21,046 bases of DNA from JAVBNW01 sp031551255 (GTDB taxonomy: Bacteria; Bacillota; Clostridia; Christensenellales; UBA1750), in contig JAVBNW010000056.1 of NCBI GenBank assembly GCA_031551255.1, positions 1 to 21,046 of the forward strand, given 5' to 3'. How positions within the stretch are numbered: the first letter of the stretch is position 1; every line of letters begins with the position of its first letter. Below the pieces are notes generated by a model. That model saw only the letters and a program-made list of their open reading frames with translations. It made no database searches and had not been told where the DNA came from. Positions 1-7,028 of the stretch are shown piece after piece. A program made the position numbers and the translations under genes.

Positions 1-1
1 A

Positions 2-199
2 CACTACGCAACCCTCCCCGCACTACAACTCGAGGGCCTTCTGGGCATGAAGTACGCCAAGTACGTCATGATCAGGCGCGGCGTCTTTATTAACTCCAAC
101 ATGCGTAGGGCCTCCAGAGATCTCTCTCTCGACGACATCGCCGAGATCGACAAGATCTTTAACATCGTCACACCCTTTATGAAAAATATTAAGGTCTGA
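2..199 (+). CDS. C-terminal fragment of a DapA-like (dihydrodipicolinate synthase / class I aldolase family) protein, 5' end outside window
   Basis: An open frame enters from the left edge and stops at TGA 197-199, giving 65 residues. The peptide has the look of the helical tail of DapA-family lyases: an LPALQLEGLLG stretch, then YVMIRRGVF, then an acidic helix around LSLDDIAEIDKIF. In many DapA-like sugar-acid aldolases the corresponding tail carries an RRGV segment followed by a final helix. The catalytic Tyr and Lys lie upstream of the window, so neither substrate nor activity can be judged. The frame is followed by a strong terminator, which supports a real gene end. It converges on the sensor kinase gene. 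The family assignment rests on recall of tail patterns only and is moderate; that it is coding is likelier than the family name. Confidence 0.55.
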   Translation, partial: HYATLPALQLEGLLGMKYAKYVMIRRGVFINSNMRRASRDLSLDDIAEIDKIFNIVTPFMKNIKV

Positions 200-220
200 C
201 CAAATCCCCGCTTCGCATAC

Positions 221-260
221 ATCGCTCCCCGCCGGAGATGGCGGGGAGCGATGTTTTGTG
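221..260 (+). terminator. Rho-independent terminator after the DapA-like gene
   Basis: A perfect 13-bp stem (221-233 with 240-252) closes a 6-nt loop, GGAGAT, and is followed by a T-rich run, GTTTTGTGTG. It begins 21 nt after the stop of the left-edge gene. It also lies between convergent genes, 23 nt beyond the end of the sensor kinase gene, so it may stop transcription from both sides; the T-run favours the plus direction. Confidence 0.85.
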
Positions 261-275
261 TGTATGGATCTACCT

Positions 276-2087
276 CTAACCTGGGTCGCCTTCCGAATGC
301 CAATCCTCCCTGCGCGCCGGGAAGAGCATGCCGACTACCGTGCCGCGGCCGGGTTCGCTTGAAAATGACAGGCAGGTTTCCAGGCCAAAGCTCAGGCACA
401 GGCGCTTTTCGATGTTGTGCAGCCCATAGCCCTGCGCGCCGCCCTCGGCATGCACTGGAAACAGCATCGCCCGCAACCGCTCGGGTGGGATGCCGATGCC
501 GTCGTCCCTCACCTCGAGCCTGAGATTTTCCCCTTCGATCCTGCCGCAAATCACGATGGTTCCGCGCTTATGTTCCTTGGGAAGGATGCCGTGCAGAAGG
601 GCGTTTTCCACGAGCGGCTGCAGGGTGATCTTGGGCAGCAAGCAGCTCATCGCCTGCTCCTGCACATCCATCACTAGGGAAATCGCATCGCCAAACCTTA
701 GGTGCTGTATCGTCATGTAGCTTAAGATCATGCGCAGTTCGTCGCGTAAAGAGATGAAATCCTTGCCATAATTAAGGCTGAGCCGGTAGAAACTTGCGAG
801 CGCCTTGATCACGGTTTGTATATGCTCGGTCTGGTCGCGGCGCGCCATCCATCCCAGCATGTCCAGCGTATTGTACAGAAAATGCGGATTAATTTGGGAC
901 TGCAGCGCCAGAAGTTCGGCCGACCGGGCCTCCCTGCCGACGCGGTATTGTTCCTCCAGAAGTTCCGCCATGCGGGCGATCATGTAGTTATAGTCGTCAG
1001 TCATAGAGCCGATCTCGTCGAGATTCTCATCCCTCTCCGTCGGCGCCAGCTGGCCCAGCCGCACGCTCTTCATGTGCACGCCCAACCGCCTGAGCCTGCC
1101 CGTCATGCCGCGCAGGATTCTCTGCGCCATGAACAGCGACGGGATGGCCGCCGCCAGCACCAGCGCAAAGACGCCCGCCCATGCCAGCAAATTGGCGCGC
1201 GCCATATCGGGCTGAGACAGCGTGGTGACCAAGTACCAATCGGTTTGGGGCAAGTAGGTGCACTGTACCAAAAGTGCCGGATTATCTTGCAGTGGAAAAA
1301 AGCCCTTTTCCGCGCCGGCGCCGAGGATGAGGGCATCCAAATCGGCGATGGCGGGCGGATCGGGCTGCGAGGACGCGACAAGCATCCCCTGCCGGTTGTA
1401 GAGCATGCTGGCGGAGCCATCCGTCGTGCAGCCCTGGCGAAGGATCTGTTCGACTTCTTCCAACGGAAAGTCGATGCGCAGCACCGCATCCACCTGATTT
1501 AGGTCGCTCAGGTTGCGCACCCTGCGCGCAACCGCCAAAATACCTTCCTTGGGCAGCGTTTGGGGTGGGCAGAACATCGCGTGGTAGTTGGTTTGCATAA
1601 GATCTTGATACCAAAGCTGTTCTCCCGCCGCCCTGAGGCTTACGATCATCTCGGCCCGGTGGCTGTAAATCCATTCCTCGCGAACGTAGAGGCTGATTTC
1701 AAAAATATCCAGATCATCGCGCTTTTGCGTTAGAAATGTAAGGATGGTGTTCATATCCGAAATCTGAGCATAGAGGGGGTAGACCGTGGGTTCATGGCTA
1801 TAGATGCATTCGTTAAGCGTTGGATCTAGCGCGATAACGTCGGCAACGCGCAACACGCGGTAGAGCTTGTCGCTTAAAAAGCTAACGGTCTGCTCGAACC
1901 CGCGCTCAGCGGCCAGCATCTGCCGGTCGTTTGCGCTGGCGTTTAAGGTGGTGGAGGCGTAAATGTTGGTGACCATCAGCGGCATAAGCCCCGCCACGAG
2001 GTATAGGACCGCCATGCGCGTGCCGATGCGCATCGCGTGATAACGCCTGCTGATCGCCCGGTAAAGGCGTACGAATAGATCAGCCAT
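276..2087 (-). CDS. YesM-type membrane sensor histidine kinase
   Basis: 603 residues. It has a first membrane segment near residues 24-42, an extracellular sensing region of about 255 residues, a second membrane segment near 300-320, then a HAMP linker (about 322-380). The His_kinase domain (PF06580 type) carries NPHFLYN with the phospho-acceptor His402. The ATPase domain shows the N box around LQPLVENALLHG (489-500), DDGIGI at 528-533 and GYGLHNI at 553-559. All catalytic motifs look intact. The start ATG overlaps the end of the upstream response-regulator gene by 8 nt, so the two are translationally coupled. Kinases of this class usually sense extracellular sugars and phosphorylate an AraC-type regulator that controls a nearby sugar transporter. 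The ligand is unknown; the neighbouring lipoprotein and the galactan locus are the obvious candidates for partner and target. Confidence 0.95.
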   Translation of the reverse strand: MADLFVRLYRAISRRYHAMRIGTRMAVLYLVAGLMPLMVTNIYASTTLNASANDRQMLAAERGFEQTVSFLSDKLYRVLRVADVIALDPTLNECIYSHEPTVYPLYAQISDMNTILTFLTQKRDDLDIFEISLYVREEWIYSHRAEMIVSLRAAGEQLWYQDLMQTNYHAMFCPPQTLPKEGILAVARRVRNLSDLNQVDAVLRIDFPLEEVEQILRQGCTTDGSASMLYNRQGMLVASSQPDPPAIADLDALILGAGAEKGFFPLQDNPALLVQCTYLPQTDWYLVTTLSQPDMARANLLAWAGVFALVLAAAIPSLFMAQRILRGMTGRLRRLGVHMKSVRLGQLAPTERDENLDEIGSMTDDYNYMIARMAELLEEQYRVGREARSAELLALQSQINPHFLYNTLDMLGWMARRDQTEHIQTVIKALASFYRLSLNYGKDFISLRDELRMILSYMTIQHLRFGDAISLVMDVQEQAMSCLLPKITLQPLVENALLHGILPKEHKRGTIVICGRIEGENLRLEVRDDGIGIPPERLRAMLFPVHAEGGAQGYGLHNIEKRLCLSFGLETCLSFSSEPGRGTVVGMLFPARREDWHSEGDPG

Positions 2088-3561
2088 GGCGGTATTGCTG
2101 GGGCGTCAGCCCGGTTTCCCGCAAGAAGACCTTGCCAAAGTAATAGGGGTTTTCATAGCCGACTTGCTTGGCGATTTCGTGATTTTTAGCGGTGGAGCTG
2201 CCCAAAAGCTCGCATGCCCGCTCTATGCGGCATTTGGTAATATACTGGTGCAACGTATGGCCGGTTTCCTGCTTAAACAAGGCGCTGAGATGGCCGATGG
2301 ACATATGCACGTGATCGGCGATATCCTTCAACTGCAACGCTTCGTGATGGCAATGCCTGTGGATGTAGCGGCGGGCCGATGAAACGACAAAGGAGGTATC
2401 CCGCTCCTGTTCGAACCGGCGCTGCATCATGCCCAGCGCATCCCACAAAATGCGCTCCAGCTCGTCCAGCGAGGCGGCCTGCATGCACATGTGCCATAAG
2501 CTCTGGGCCTGGTATCGATCCAGCAGCATAGAGATAAAATCCTCGTGTCCTGCAAGCGCCACGCTCAGCAGCGAGTGGTAGTGCATGCGCGTCAGATCCG
2601 GAGGAGTGGCCGTGTGCTCCAGTAATTGGTTGTGCAGCGCCTCCAGGTAGGCGTAAGCCTCCTGCTCTCCACCCTTGAGCGCCAACGAAAACGCGCTGAG
2701 CGAGGGCATCAGATCCATCGATTCACCGCTCCCCTTGCCCTCTGCATAGGCAATGCGCATGTTGGGCCGGTAAAACAGCGTGGCCATGGCTTCCCGGGCG
2801 CTTAGATAGCTTAAGGGAAGTTCGGCCAAGCGAGATACGGGGCGGCCTACGGCGATGGCGGGACGGTAATCGAGCGCCATGAGCGCCGCGTTGAGAGAAC
2901 GGGCACAGGGCGCATTCTGCTTGGAAAATTGCACAAATAACACATCGGAGCCCTCGCCATCGGCGGCGCATGCCCCCCACAGTTCACCTTCCTCCAGGAT
3001 CTGGGTAATCCGTTTGCGATCGGCCCGGGCGGGAAACAGCAGGATGCAACGATAAACCCCCCCGCCCTTGACGGGTAGCGCATCTCGAAAATGGGCGGCA
3101 TCCACAGCGCCCTCGAGCAAAATGGCCCGCGCGAGCTCCTCTTTGAGCAATGCCTTCGCGGCGCCGCTGGCCTGCTGGTTTTTCATCAACTCGTGGACGC
3201 GCTCCATCGCCTCGCGAATCGCGGCAAAGAGATCCTCTTCCTCGATGGGCTTATCGATGAACTTAAGCGCGTGTACGTCCAGCGCGCCCTTGATGTATTC
3301 GCGGTCGCTATAACCGCTCATGAGCAGCAGCTGGCAATCGGGAAGCGCCAAGCGCGCCGCGCGGGCAAGGGAAATGCCATCCATGCCCGGCATGCGCACA
3401 TCGCACAAAAGAATGTCCGGCCGCTCGGCTTTTGCAACGCACAGACCCTGTTCTCCGTCTTTGGCCGTCAAGATGCTTTCCAAGCCGAGGCCAGATTGCG
3501 CAAGCATGTCGCACAGGCCCTCGCGCGTATAGGGTTCATCGTCTACAATCAATAGTTTCAT
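2080..3561 (-). CDS. YesN-type AraC-family response regulator
   Basis: 493 residues from the ATG at 3561. The receiver domain (about 1-120) has the acidic pair D7-D8, phospho-acceptor D54 in LLCDVRMPGMDG, S82 and K104 in FIDKP. A middle region of about 260 residues has no recognised motif. The last ~100 residues form an AraC-type double helix-turn-helix, ending in the typical YENPYYFGKVFLRETGLTPQQYR pattern (split here: YENPYYFGK, then FLRETGLTPQQYR). An upstream in-frame start at 3609 would lie ahead of the -35 of the promoter at 3583-3611, so 3561 is preferred; a G-rich ribosome site precedes it. It is expected to be phosphorylated by the overlapping kinase and to activate sugar-uptake genes, probably including the divergent lipoprotein gene. 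Confidence 0.95.
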   Translation of the reverse strand: MKLLIVDDEPYTREGLCDMLAQSGLGLESILTAKDGEQGLCVAKAERPDILLCDVRMPGMDGISLARAARLALPDCQLLLMSGYSDREYIKGALDVHALKFIDKPIEEEDLFAAIREAMERVHELMKNQQASGAAKALLKEELARAILLEGAVDAAHFRDALPVKGGGVYRCILLFPARADRKRITQILEEGELWGACAADGEGSDVLFVQFSKQNAPCARSLNAALMALDYRPAIAVGRPVSRLAELPLSYLSAREAMATLFYRPNMRIAYAEGKGSGESMDLMPSLSAFSLALKGGEQEAYAYLEALHNQLLEHTATPPDLTRMHYHSLLSVALAGHEDFISMLLDRYQAQSLWHMCMQAASLDELERILWDALGMMQRRFEQERDTSFVVSSARRYIHRHCHHEALQLKDIADHVHMSIGHLSALFKQETGHTLHQYITKCRIERACELLGSSTAKNHEIAKQVGYENPYYFGKVFLRETGLTPQQYRHG

Positions 3562-3582
3562 AGCGCCATCCCCCCACCATCT

Positions 3583-3611
3583 ATTGTAAACGATCCTCAT
3601 CTTTCGCACAA
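3583..3611 (-). promoter_or_regulatory. Sigma-A-type promoter of the two-component operon
   Basis: On the minus strand TTGTGC (3606-3611) is separated by exactly 17 nt from TACAAT (3583-3588). Transcription would begin near 3576, only about 15 nt before the ATG at 3561. This spacing is the main reason for rejecting the longer start at 3609. Confidence 0.6.
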
Positions 3612-3628
3612 GTTTACAGTACGTTTAC
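3586..3628. promoter_or_regulatory. Three GTTTAC motifs, candidate operator in the divergent region
   Basis: GTTTAC occurs as a direct repeat at 3612-3617 and 3623-3628, 11 bp apart (one helical turn), and once inverted at 3586-3591 (GTAAAC), where it overlaps the -10 of the two-component promoter. AraC-family regulators commonly bind tandem half-sites one or two turns apart. The plus-strand gene has a TATACT -10-like box at 3708-3713 but no matching -35, as expected of an activator-dependent promoter. That the YesN-type protein binds here is inference. Confidence 0.4.
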
Positions 3629-3751
3629 GCGCTCTTTTCCGCAAAAGTTCTTAGGTTTTTTCAAGAAATCTTTGTTTTTGCAGGAGGCTGATGCGGCGTT
3701 TTGCCGGTATACTGGAGAGAGAAAGGGATGTCCTTCGGAAGGGGGTTGGCC

Positions 3752-5284
3752 ATGAGGCGGACCGCTTTGCTTGCGTTAGCCCTTGCGCTGTCGCTATGTG
3801 GCTGTGCGTGGAAGAACAATCCTTCCGCCGCCCCACAGACGCAAAACGCCGTTGCGGCGGCAATCGACATCGGCGAATATGTGCCGCTAAAGCTCTTTTT
3901 ACTAGGCGCGCAGCCTGCGGATGCGGGCGTTGTGGAGGAAGCGCTCAGCGAACGGCTCAAGGAAAACATCAACGCATCGTTGTCCATTGAATACTTGCCC
4001 TGGGCCGACTATCAGGTGCGCTATCCCATCGTGTTGGCCGGGGCGGAGCAGGTGGATATGATCTACACTTCGGATTGGTGCTTTTACCAAACCGAAGCGC
4101 TGCGCGGGGCGTTCTACGAGCTGACGCCGGATTTCATGCAAACCTACATGCCCTTAACCCTAGAGTCGGAATCGCCCGTCGCCTTTGAGCAGGCCAGGAT
4201 CAACGGCAAAATCTATATGATCTGCGCCAATGGGCCGGGCGTCGAGGGGGAGAGCTGGATCGCCGTGCGCGGCGATCTACGCGAGGCCTACGGCTTGGAG
4301 CCGATCCGCACGCTGGAGCAGCTGGAAGTATACTTCCAAGCCGTGGCGGATAACGAGAAAAATATCAAGCCGTACGCGGCATCCGGCGAGGCGAAGTTTT
4401 TTCACATTCTGTACGAGCAGCGCTACAACCTGGATGTCGTATCCCCCAGGTGCCCATGGATCGCCCGGTATGCGGGCGAGGAAACAGCCCCTCCGGCCGA
4501 GGATCTTTGCTACCGCTACTTCACGCCCGAGTACCTCGAATTTGCGCAAAAAATGAAGCAATATGCCGCCTGGGGCTTCTGGGAGCGGGGGGCGATCACC
4601 AACGCTACCCCTGTGCGCGAAGCGTTTGAAAAAGGATCTTCGGCGTCGCTTCTATGGAATCAAACCATTTTTCGGGCCGGCGAGACGCTCGAGCAAAACA
4701 ACCCCGGAACGTTTGCGGAATACATCGATCTATACCCCGGCACGATTCGCCGGATGACGCCCTACACCAACGACGGCGTCGCCATCGCGGCGTTCTCACG
4801 CCACCCCGAGAGGGCGGCGATGTGCCTTGATCTATTAAAAAACGATCAGGCGCTCAATGACATGATCAAGGGCGGCATGGAGGGCCTTCACTGGATCGAT
4901 GCCGGGGAAGGGCTGTTTAGCCCCGGCCCTGCGGCAAGCCGGTATCCGTGGAACCAGTCTCAGTGGGGCTTTAATATGTCCCGCGATCGGCTGAGGCGAT
5001 CGGCGCAGACCACGCAATTCGAGCTGGATTTTGAAAAAGAGCAATTGGCGATGGTCGTTCATCCGGTATATGAAAATTTCCGTTTCAACCGCACGCCGGT
5101 AGCCGCCGAGTGGGCGGCCATCGAAGCGCTGGAAACGGAATACTTGCCGCTTCTCGAGTTGGGCGTCACCGACGATCCGGCGGCCACGATCGAAGAATTT
5201 CGAACGAAACTGGTGGCAGCGGGGTTTGAGAAGGTGGATGCCGAATTTCGCGCGCAGTACCGCGATTGGGTCGAGGCGCGGTAA
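3752..5284 (+). CDS. Sugar-binding lipoprotein of a CUT1-type ABC system, orphan copy beside the sensor kinase
   Basis: 510 residues from the ATG at 3752. A signal peptide (MRRTALLALALALSLCGC) ends in a lipobox-like LCGC with the modified Cys at 18, so the protein is anchored outside the membrane. The body matches extracellular solute-binding proteins with a DUF3502-like C-terminal region (about the last 70 residues, from FRFNRTPVAAEW on). It is a clear full-length paralog of the 10113-11705 protein: shared landmarks include MIYTSDW / LMYTSDW, VEGESW / LEGESW and PGTIRR / PGTMRK. No permease lies beside it; its neighbour is the divergent two-component pair. An alternative start at 3728 has a good GGAGAG site 8 nt upstream; 3752 was chosen because it gives a compact signal peptide like the paralog and has GGAAGGGGG upstream. 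It may feed the permeases at 8141-10018 or serve as a ligand sensor for the kinase. Confidence 0.9.
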   Translation: MRRTALLALALALSLCGCAWKNNPSAAPQTQNAVAAAIDIGEYVPLKLFLLGAQPADAGVVEEALSERLKENINASLSIEYLPWADYQVRYPIVLAGAEQVDMIYTSDWCFYQTEALRGAFYELTPDFMQTYMPLTLESESPVAFEQARINGKIYMICANGPGVEGESWIAVRGDLREAYGLEPIRTLEQLEVYFQAVADNEKNIKPYAASGEAKFFHILYEQRYNLDVVSPRCPWIARYAGEETAPPAEDLCYRYFTPEYLEFAQKMKQYAAWGFWERGAITNATPVREAFEKGSSASLLWNQTIFRAGETLEQNNPGTFAEYIDLYPGTIRRMTPYTNDGVAIAAFSRHPERAAMCLDLLKNDQALNDMIKGGMEGLHWIDAGEGLFSPGPAASRYPWNQSQWGFNMSRDRLRRSAQTTQFELDFEKEQLAMVVHPVYENFRFNRTPVAAEWAAIEALETEYLPLLELGVTDDPAATIEEFRTKLVAAGFEKVDAEFRAQYRDWVEAR

Positions 5285-5303
5285 ATCCGCCGCCGCGAAC
5301 GTA

Positions 5304-5453
5304 TATAGTGACCGAACCCCAAAGAGCGAGAATATCTTGTGTTCCGCAAGGCGGAGGATGCAGGCGTGCTGGGCGGGCACGTCGAGGACGACAACGCAGT
5401 GGCACGCAAAATAGGCCGCTCAGATGTGTTCGTTTTGGGGTTCGGTCACTATA
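5304..5453. mobile_element. MITE-like element with 20-bp perfect terminal inverted repeats
   Basis: The 20 bases at 5304-5323 are the exact reverse complement of 5434-5453. The repeats can be read as TA plus an 18-bp inverted repeat beginning TAGTGACCG, so the element is bounded by TA on both sides, as with IS630/Tc1-mariner-type insertions. The 110-nt interior encodes no transposase and contains a small hairpin, CGTGC/GCACG, near the middle (5365-5381). The A-rich inner flank continues with weak complementarity. No second copy is in the window. Mobility is inferred from structure only. Confidence 0.6.
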
Positions 5454-5560
5454 AACGCGCTGGTGCGGCGCGCATGGCCGCGAAAGCGGTACCCCGGCAC
5501 GTTACTCGGTGGTACGAAATAGTAGGTTTTACACAGAGGCCCTGGTTTGGGCCCTTCCGC

Positions 5561-5589
5561 TTGCTTATCATGTAATTTTACCTTATACT
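5561..5589 (+). promoter_or_regulatory. Promoter of the methyltransferase gene
   Basis: TTGCTT (5561-5566) and TATACT (5584-5589) are separated by 17 nt. Transcription would start near 5596, about 40 nt before the ATG at 5637. The gene therefore has its own promoter and need not belong to the sugar operon. Confidence 0.6.
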
Positions 5590-5636
5590 CGTAGCGAAAA
5601 TACCTTATATACATACGCCGCTGGGAGAGAAAAAAC

Positions 5637-6389
5637 ATGAGCAATTCATATACGAAATCAGCAAAATATTCGGACTTGAACTTTGTTTATTCCCAATGCT
5701 CCGGGCCGGGAGGGTTAAAGGCAACGGAGTTCATTGCTAATAAAATGGAGCTGAAGCAGGGCGCAAGGCTAATAGATATCGGCATGTTTTATGGATATCA
5801 AACCTGTTTTTTAGCAAAAGAATATGATGTACTGGCGGTAGGCATCGATCCAAGCGGAAGGGAATGGGGAGAGCGTCGGCCAAACATTGACCATATGATG
5901 GATAATGCCGCAAGATTAGGCGTCCATCATAAAGTGTTAGGGGTAGAGACGGGCGTGCCGGATACGAAATTACCCCAGAATAGCTTTGATTATGCATATT
6001 CGACAACTACGTTTGAAATGTTGAGAAGCATGTGGGGTAGGGAAAAATACATTGAGTGTTTACAAGAGGTCTTTCGTATTTTGAAGCCCAATGGCGTCTT
6101 TGGTTTAGGCGAGCCTATGATAAAGGATGTTCCCCTACCATCCGATATGAGCGGCTATGTGCCAAATGATTGGGTTACATGCTTTTCAACGATTAAGGAT
6201 ACTTGCGCAGCTGTCATAGAAGCTGGGTTTTCAATTTTGGAGGCCGACTATGCGGCTGATGCCCAAGTATGGTGGGACGAATATGCAAAATATAACCGCT
6301 TCCACTCCGACGAGTTTGAAGAAAAGAAAACAATTTCGCTAAACCAAGATAGATGGTTAAGCTTTGGCTATATTATCGCAAGAAAGTAA
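5637..6389 (+). CDS. Class I SAM-dependent methyltransferase, substrate unknown
   Basis: 250 residues, a normal length for a free-standing Rossmann-fold methyltransferase. The motif I region is RLIDIGMFYGYQ (residues 44-55), followed by the acidic strand end VGIDP with D71; D118 in SFDYAYS fits the motif IV position, and LKPNGVFGLGEP fits the segment after helix D. Motif I departs from the usual GxGxG: only the first and last glycines of IGMFYG remain. The start has GGGAGAG about 9 nt upstream. The gene is visibly richer in A and T than its neighbours and sits between a MITE-like element and a hairpin-rich non-coding stretch, which suggests acquisition by transfer. The acceptor (small molecule, protein or RNA) cannot be told from the sequence. 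Confidence 0.85.
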   Translation: MSNSYTKSAKYSDLNFVYSQCSGPGGLKATEFIANKMELKQGARLIDIGMFYGYQTCFLAKEYDVLAVGIDPSGREWGERRPNIDHMMDNAARLGVHHKVLGVETGVPDTKLPQNSFDYAYSTTTFEMLRSMWGREKYIECLQEVFRILKPNGVFGLGEPMIKDVPLPSDMSGYVPNDWVTCFSTIKDTCAAVIEAGFSILEADYAADAQVWWDEYAKYNRFHSDEFEEKKTISLNQDRWLSFGYIIARK

Positions 6390-6458
6390 CAGCAAAAAGT
6401 TGTTCATTACAAGCATTTCCAGCAAAGGGTTTGGGATACGCCCAACAAGCTGAAAAGC

Positions 6459-6478
6459 GGAAGTGTCAATACACTTCC
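6459..6478. terminator. Hairpin after the methyltransferase gene, possible terminator
   Basis: GGAAGTGT (6459-6466) and ACACTTCC (6471-6478) form a perfect 8-bp stem with a CAAT loop, 70 nt past the methyltransferase stop. The downstream sequence is only moderately T-rich, so termination is uncertain. Its AGTGTCAA element recurs at 6497-6504. Confidence 0.35.
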
Positions 6479-6504
6479 TATGCTTGTTCCTCAATGAGTG
6501 TCAA

Positions 6505-6539
6505 GGGTAGGGTGGAGATTTGCAAAGCAAATACTACCC
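6505..6539. repeat. Two-tier hairpin
   Basis: An outer stem GGGTAG/CTACCC (6505-6510 with 6534-6539) encloses an inner stem ATTTGC/GCAAAT (6518-6523 with 6527-6532) with an AAA loop and an asymmetric internal loop of 7 against 1 nt. No T-run follows, so it is not a standard terminator. Confidence 0.5.
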
Positions 6540-6577
6540 GACCATGAAACCAAAATCGCCATAAAAATCTGACAAGA

Positions 6578-6605
6578 GATGCTTGAGCGCACTTGGCCAA
6601 GCATC
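6578..6605. repeat. 8-bp inverted repeat, 12-nt loop
   Basis: GATGCTTG (6578-6585) pairs perfectly with CAAGCATC (6598-6605). It is the third hairpin within about 150 nt after the methyltransferase gene. Function unknown. Confidence 0.45.
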
Positions 6606-6793
6606 CCTTACTTGTTTTCTGAGACCAACCTTGCCGCACCTCGCCTTACGCCGGGGGCTTGTTTTCGCGCGCCCTGCGCAACGCGTCATCCTCCCCCTGT
6701 CGGAATAAGGGGCGCCGTATTTCCCTGGAAAAATGTGCCTCCACGGCATAGACGCATTGTTTTGTTGTGAAAATCTGCGTTTTGTTAGGGTGC

Positions 6794-6815
6794 ATACCGA
6801 TGCGCCAATCGGTAT
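6794..6815 (+). terminator. Possible terminator hairpin
   Basis: ATACCGAT (6794-6801) and ATCGGTAT (6808-6815) form an 8-bp stem with loop GCGCCA, followed by ACTTTGTTTTGT. The T-rich tail fits a plus-strand terminator, but no plus-strand gene ends nearby. Confidence 0.35.
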
Positions 6816-6888
6816 ACTTTGTTTTGTAAACAATTTGTGAATTGCCTCAGTTGATATCAATTCGTCCCCCATTGTGAAATAAAACCGC

Positions 6889-6938
6889 ATGCCGGATGGC
6901 GTCACGGAGAAAAAAGCTAATAAGCTGCCATCCGGCAT
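6889..6938. repeat. 12-bp perfect inverted repeat with 26-nt loop
   Basis: ATGCCGGATGGC (6889-6900) is the reverse complement of 6927-6938. The loop itself contains AGCT-AATA-AGCT. It may be a structured RNA or the remnant of an element end. Confidence 0.4.
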
Positions 6939-6980
6939 CGCGTTTACCCTACCTCAAGAAATGCCCCGCGCTTGAAGCTC

Positions 6981-7028
6981 CCATAGCAAGGCCGCCCTTT
7001 CGGGCGGCGATCTTTAACAAAGCTATGG
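6981..7028 (-). terminator. Nested hairpin at the 3' end of the galactanase gene, probable terminator
   Basis: The core stem GCCGCCC/GGGCGGC (6991-6997 with 7002-7008) has a TTTC loop (GAAA on the minus strand). An outer repeat CCATAGC/GCTATGG (6981-6987 with 7022-7028) overlaps the stop codon of the minus-strand gene. The core lies 15 nt past that stop. There is no clear T-run in the minus direction, so efficiency is doubtful. Confidence 0.45.

Larger units (their letters stand above)
5285..5636. other. 352-nt intergenic stretch: palindromic insertion plus promoter
   Basis: No convincing gene is present. The stretch holds a miniature inverted-repeat element (5304-5453) and, further on, the promoter and ribosome site (GGGAGAG near 5622) of the methyltransferase gene. 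Short open frames across the element encode peptides dictated by its inverted repeats and are not taken as genes. Confidence 0.7.
6390..7022. other. 633-nt stretch without a supported gene, rich in inverted repeats
   Basis: It holds at least five hairpin-forming inverted repeats (listed separately) in about 550 nt. A 134-codon open frame exists on the minus strand (6534-6938), but it crosses several of the inverted repeats, is full of Arg and Cys, and has no recognisable domain, so it is not called. The stretch may be the end of a decayed mobile element that also carried the methyltransferase; nothing in it proves this. Confidence 0.5.

Noticed and set aside
3561..3609. Longer start for the response regulator
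   Set aside because: It would begin within the promoter and ahead of the predicted transcript start; MKLLIVDDE at 3561 is the normal receiver-domain beginning.
5339..5575. 78-codon plus-strand frame spanning the MITE-like element
   Set aside because: Its content is set by the inverted repeats and it runs out into non-coding DNA; no ribosome site.
6534..6938. 134-codon minus-strand open frame in the hairpin-rich stretch
   Set aside because: It crosses several inverted repeats, has no clear ribosome site or domain, and its Arg/Cys-rich composition looks like chance reading of G+C-rich DNA.
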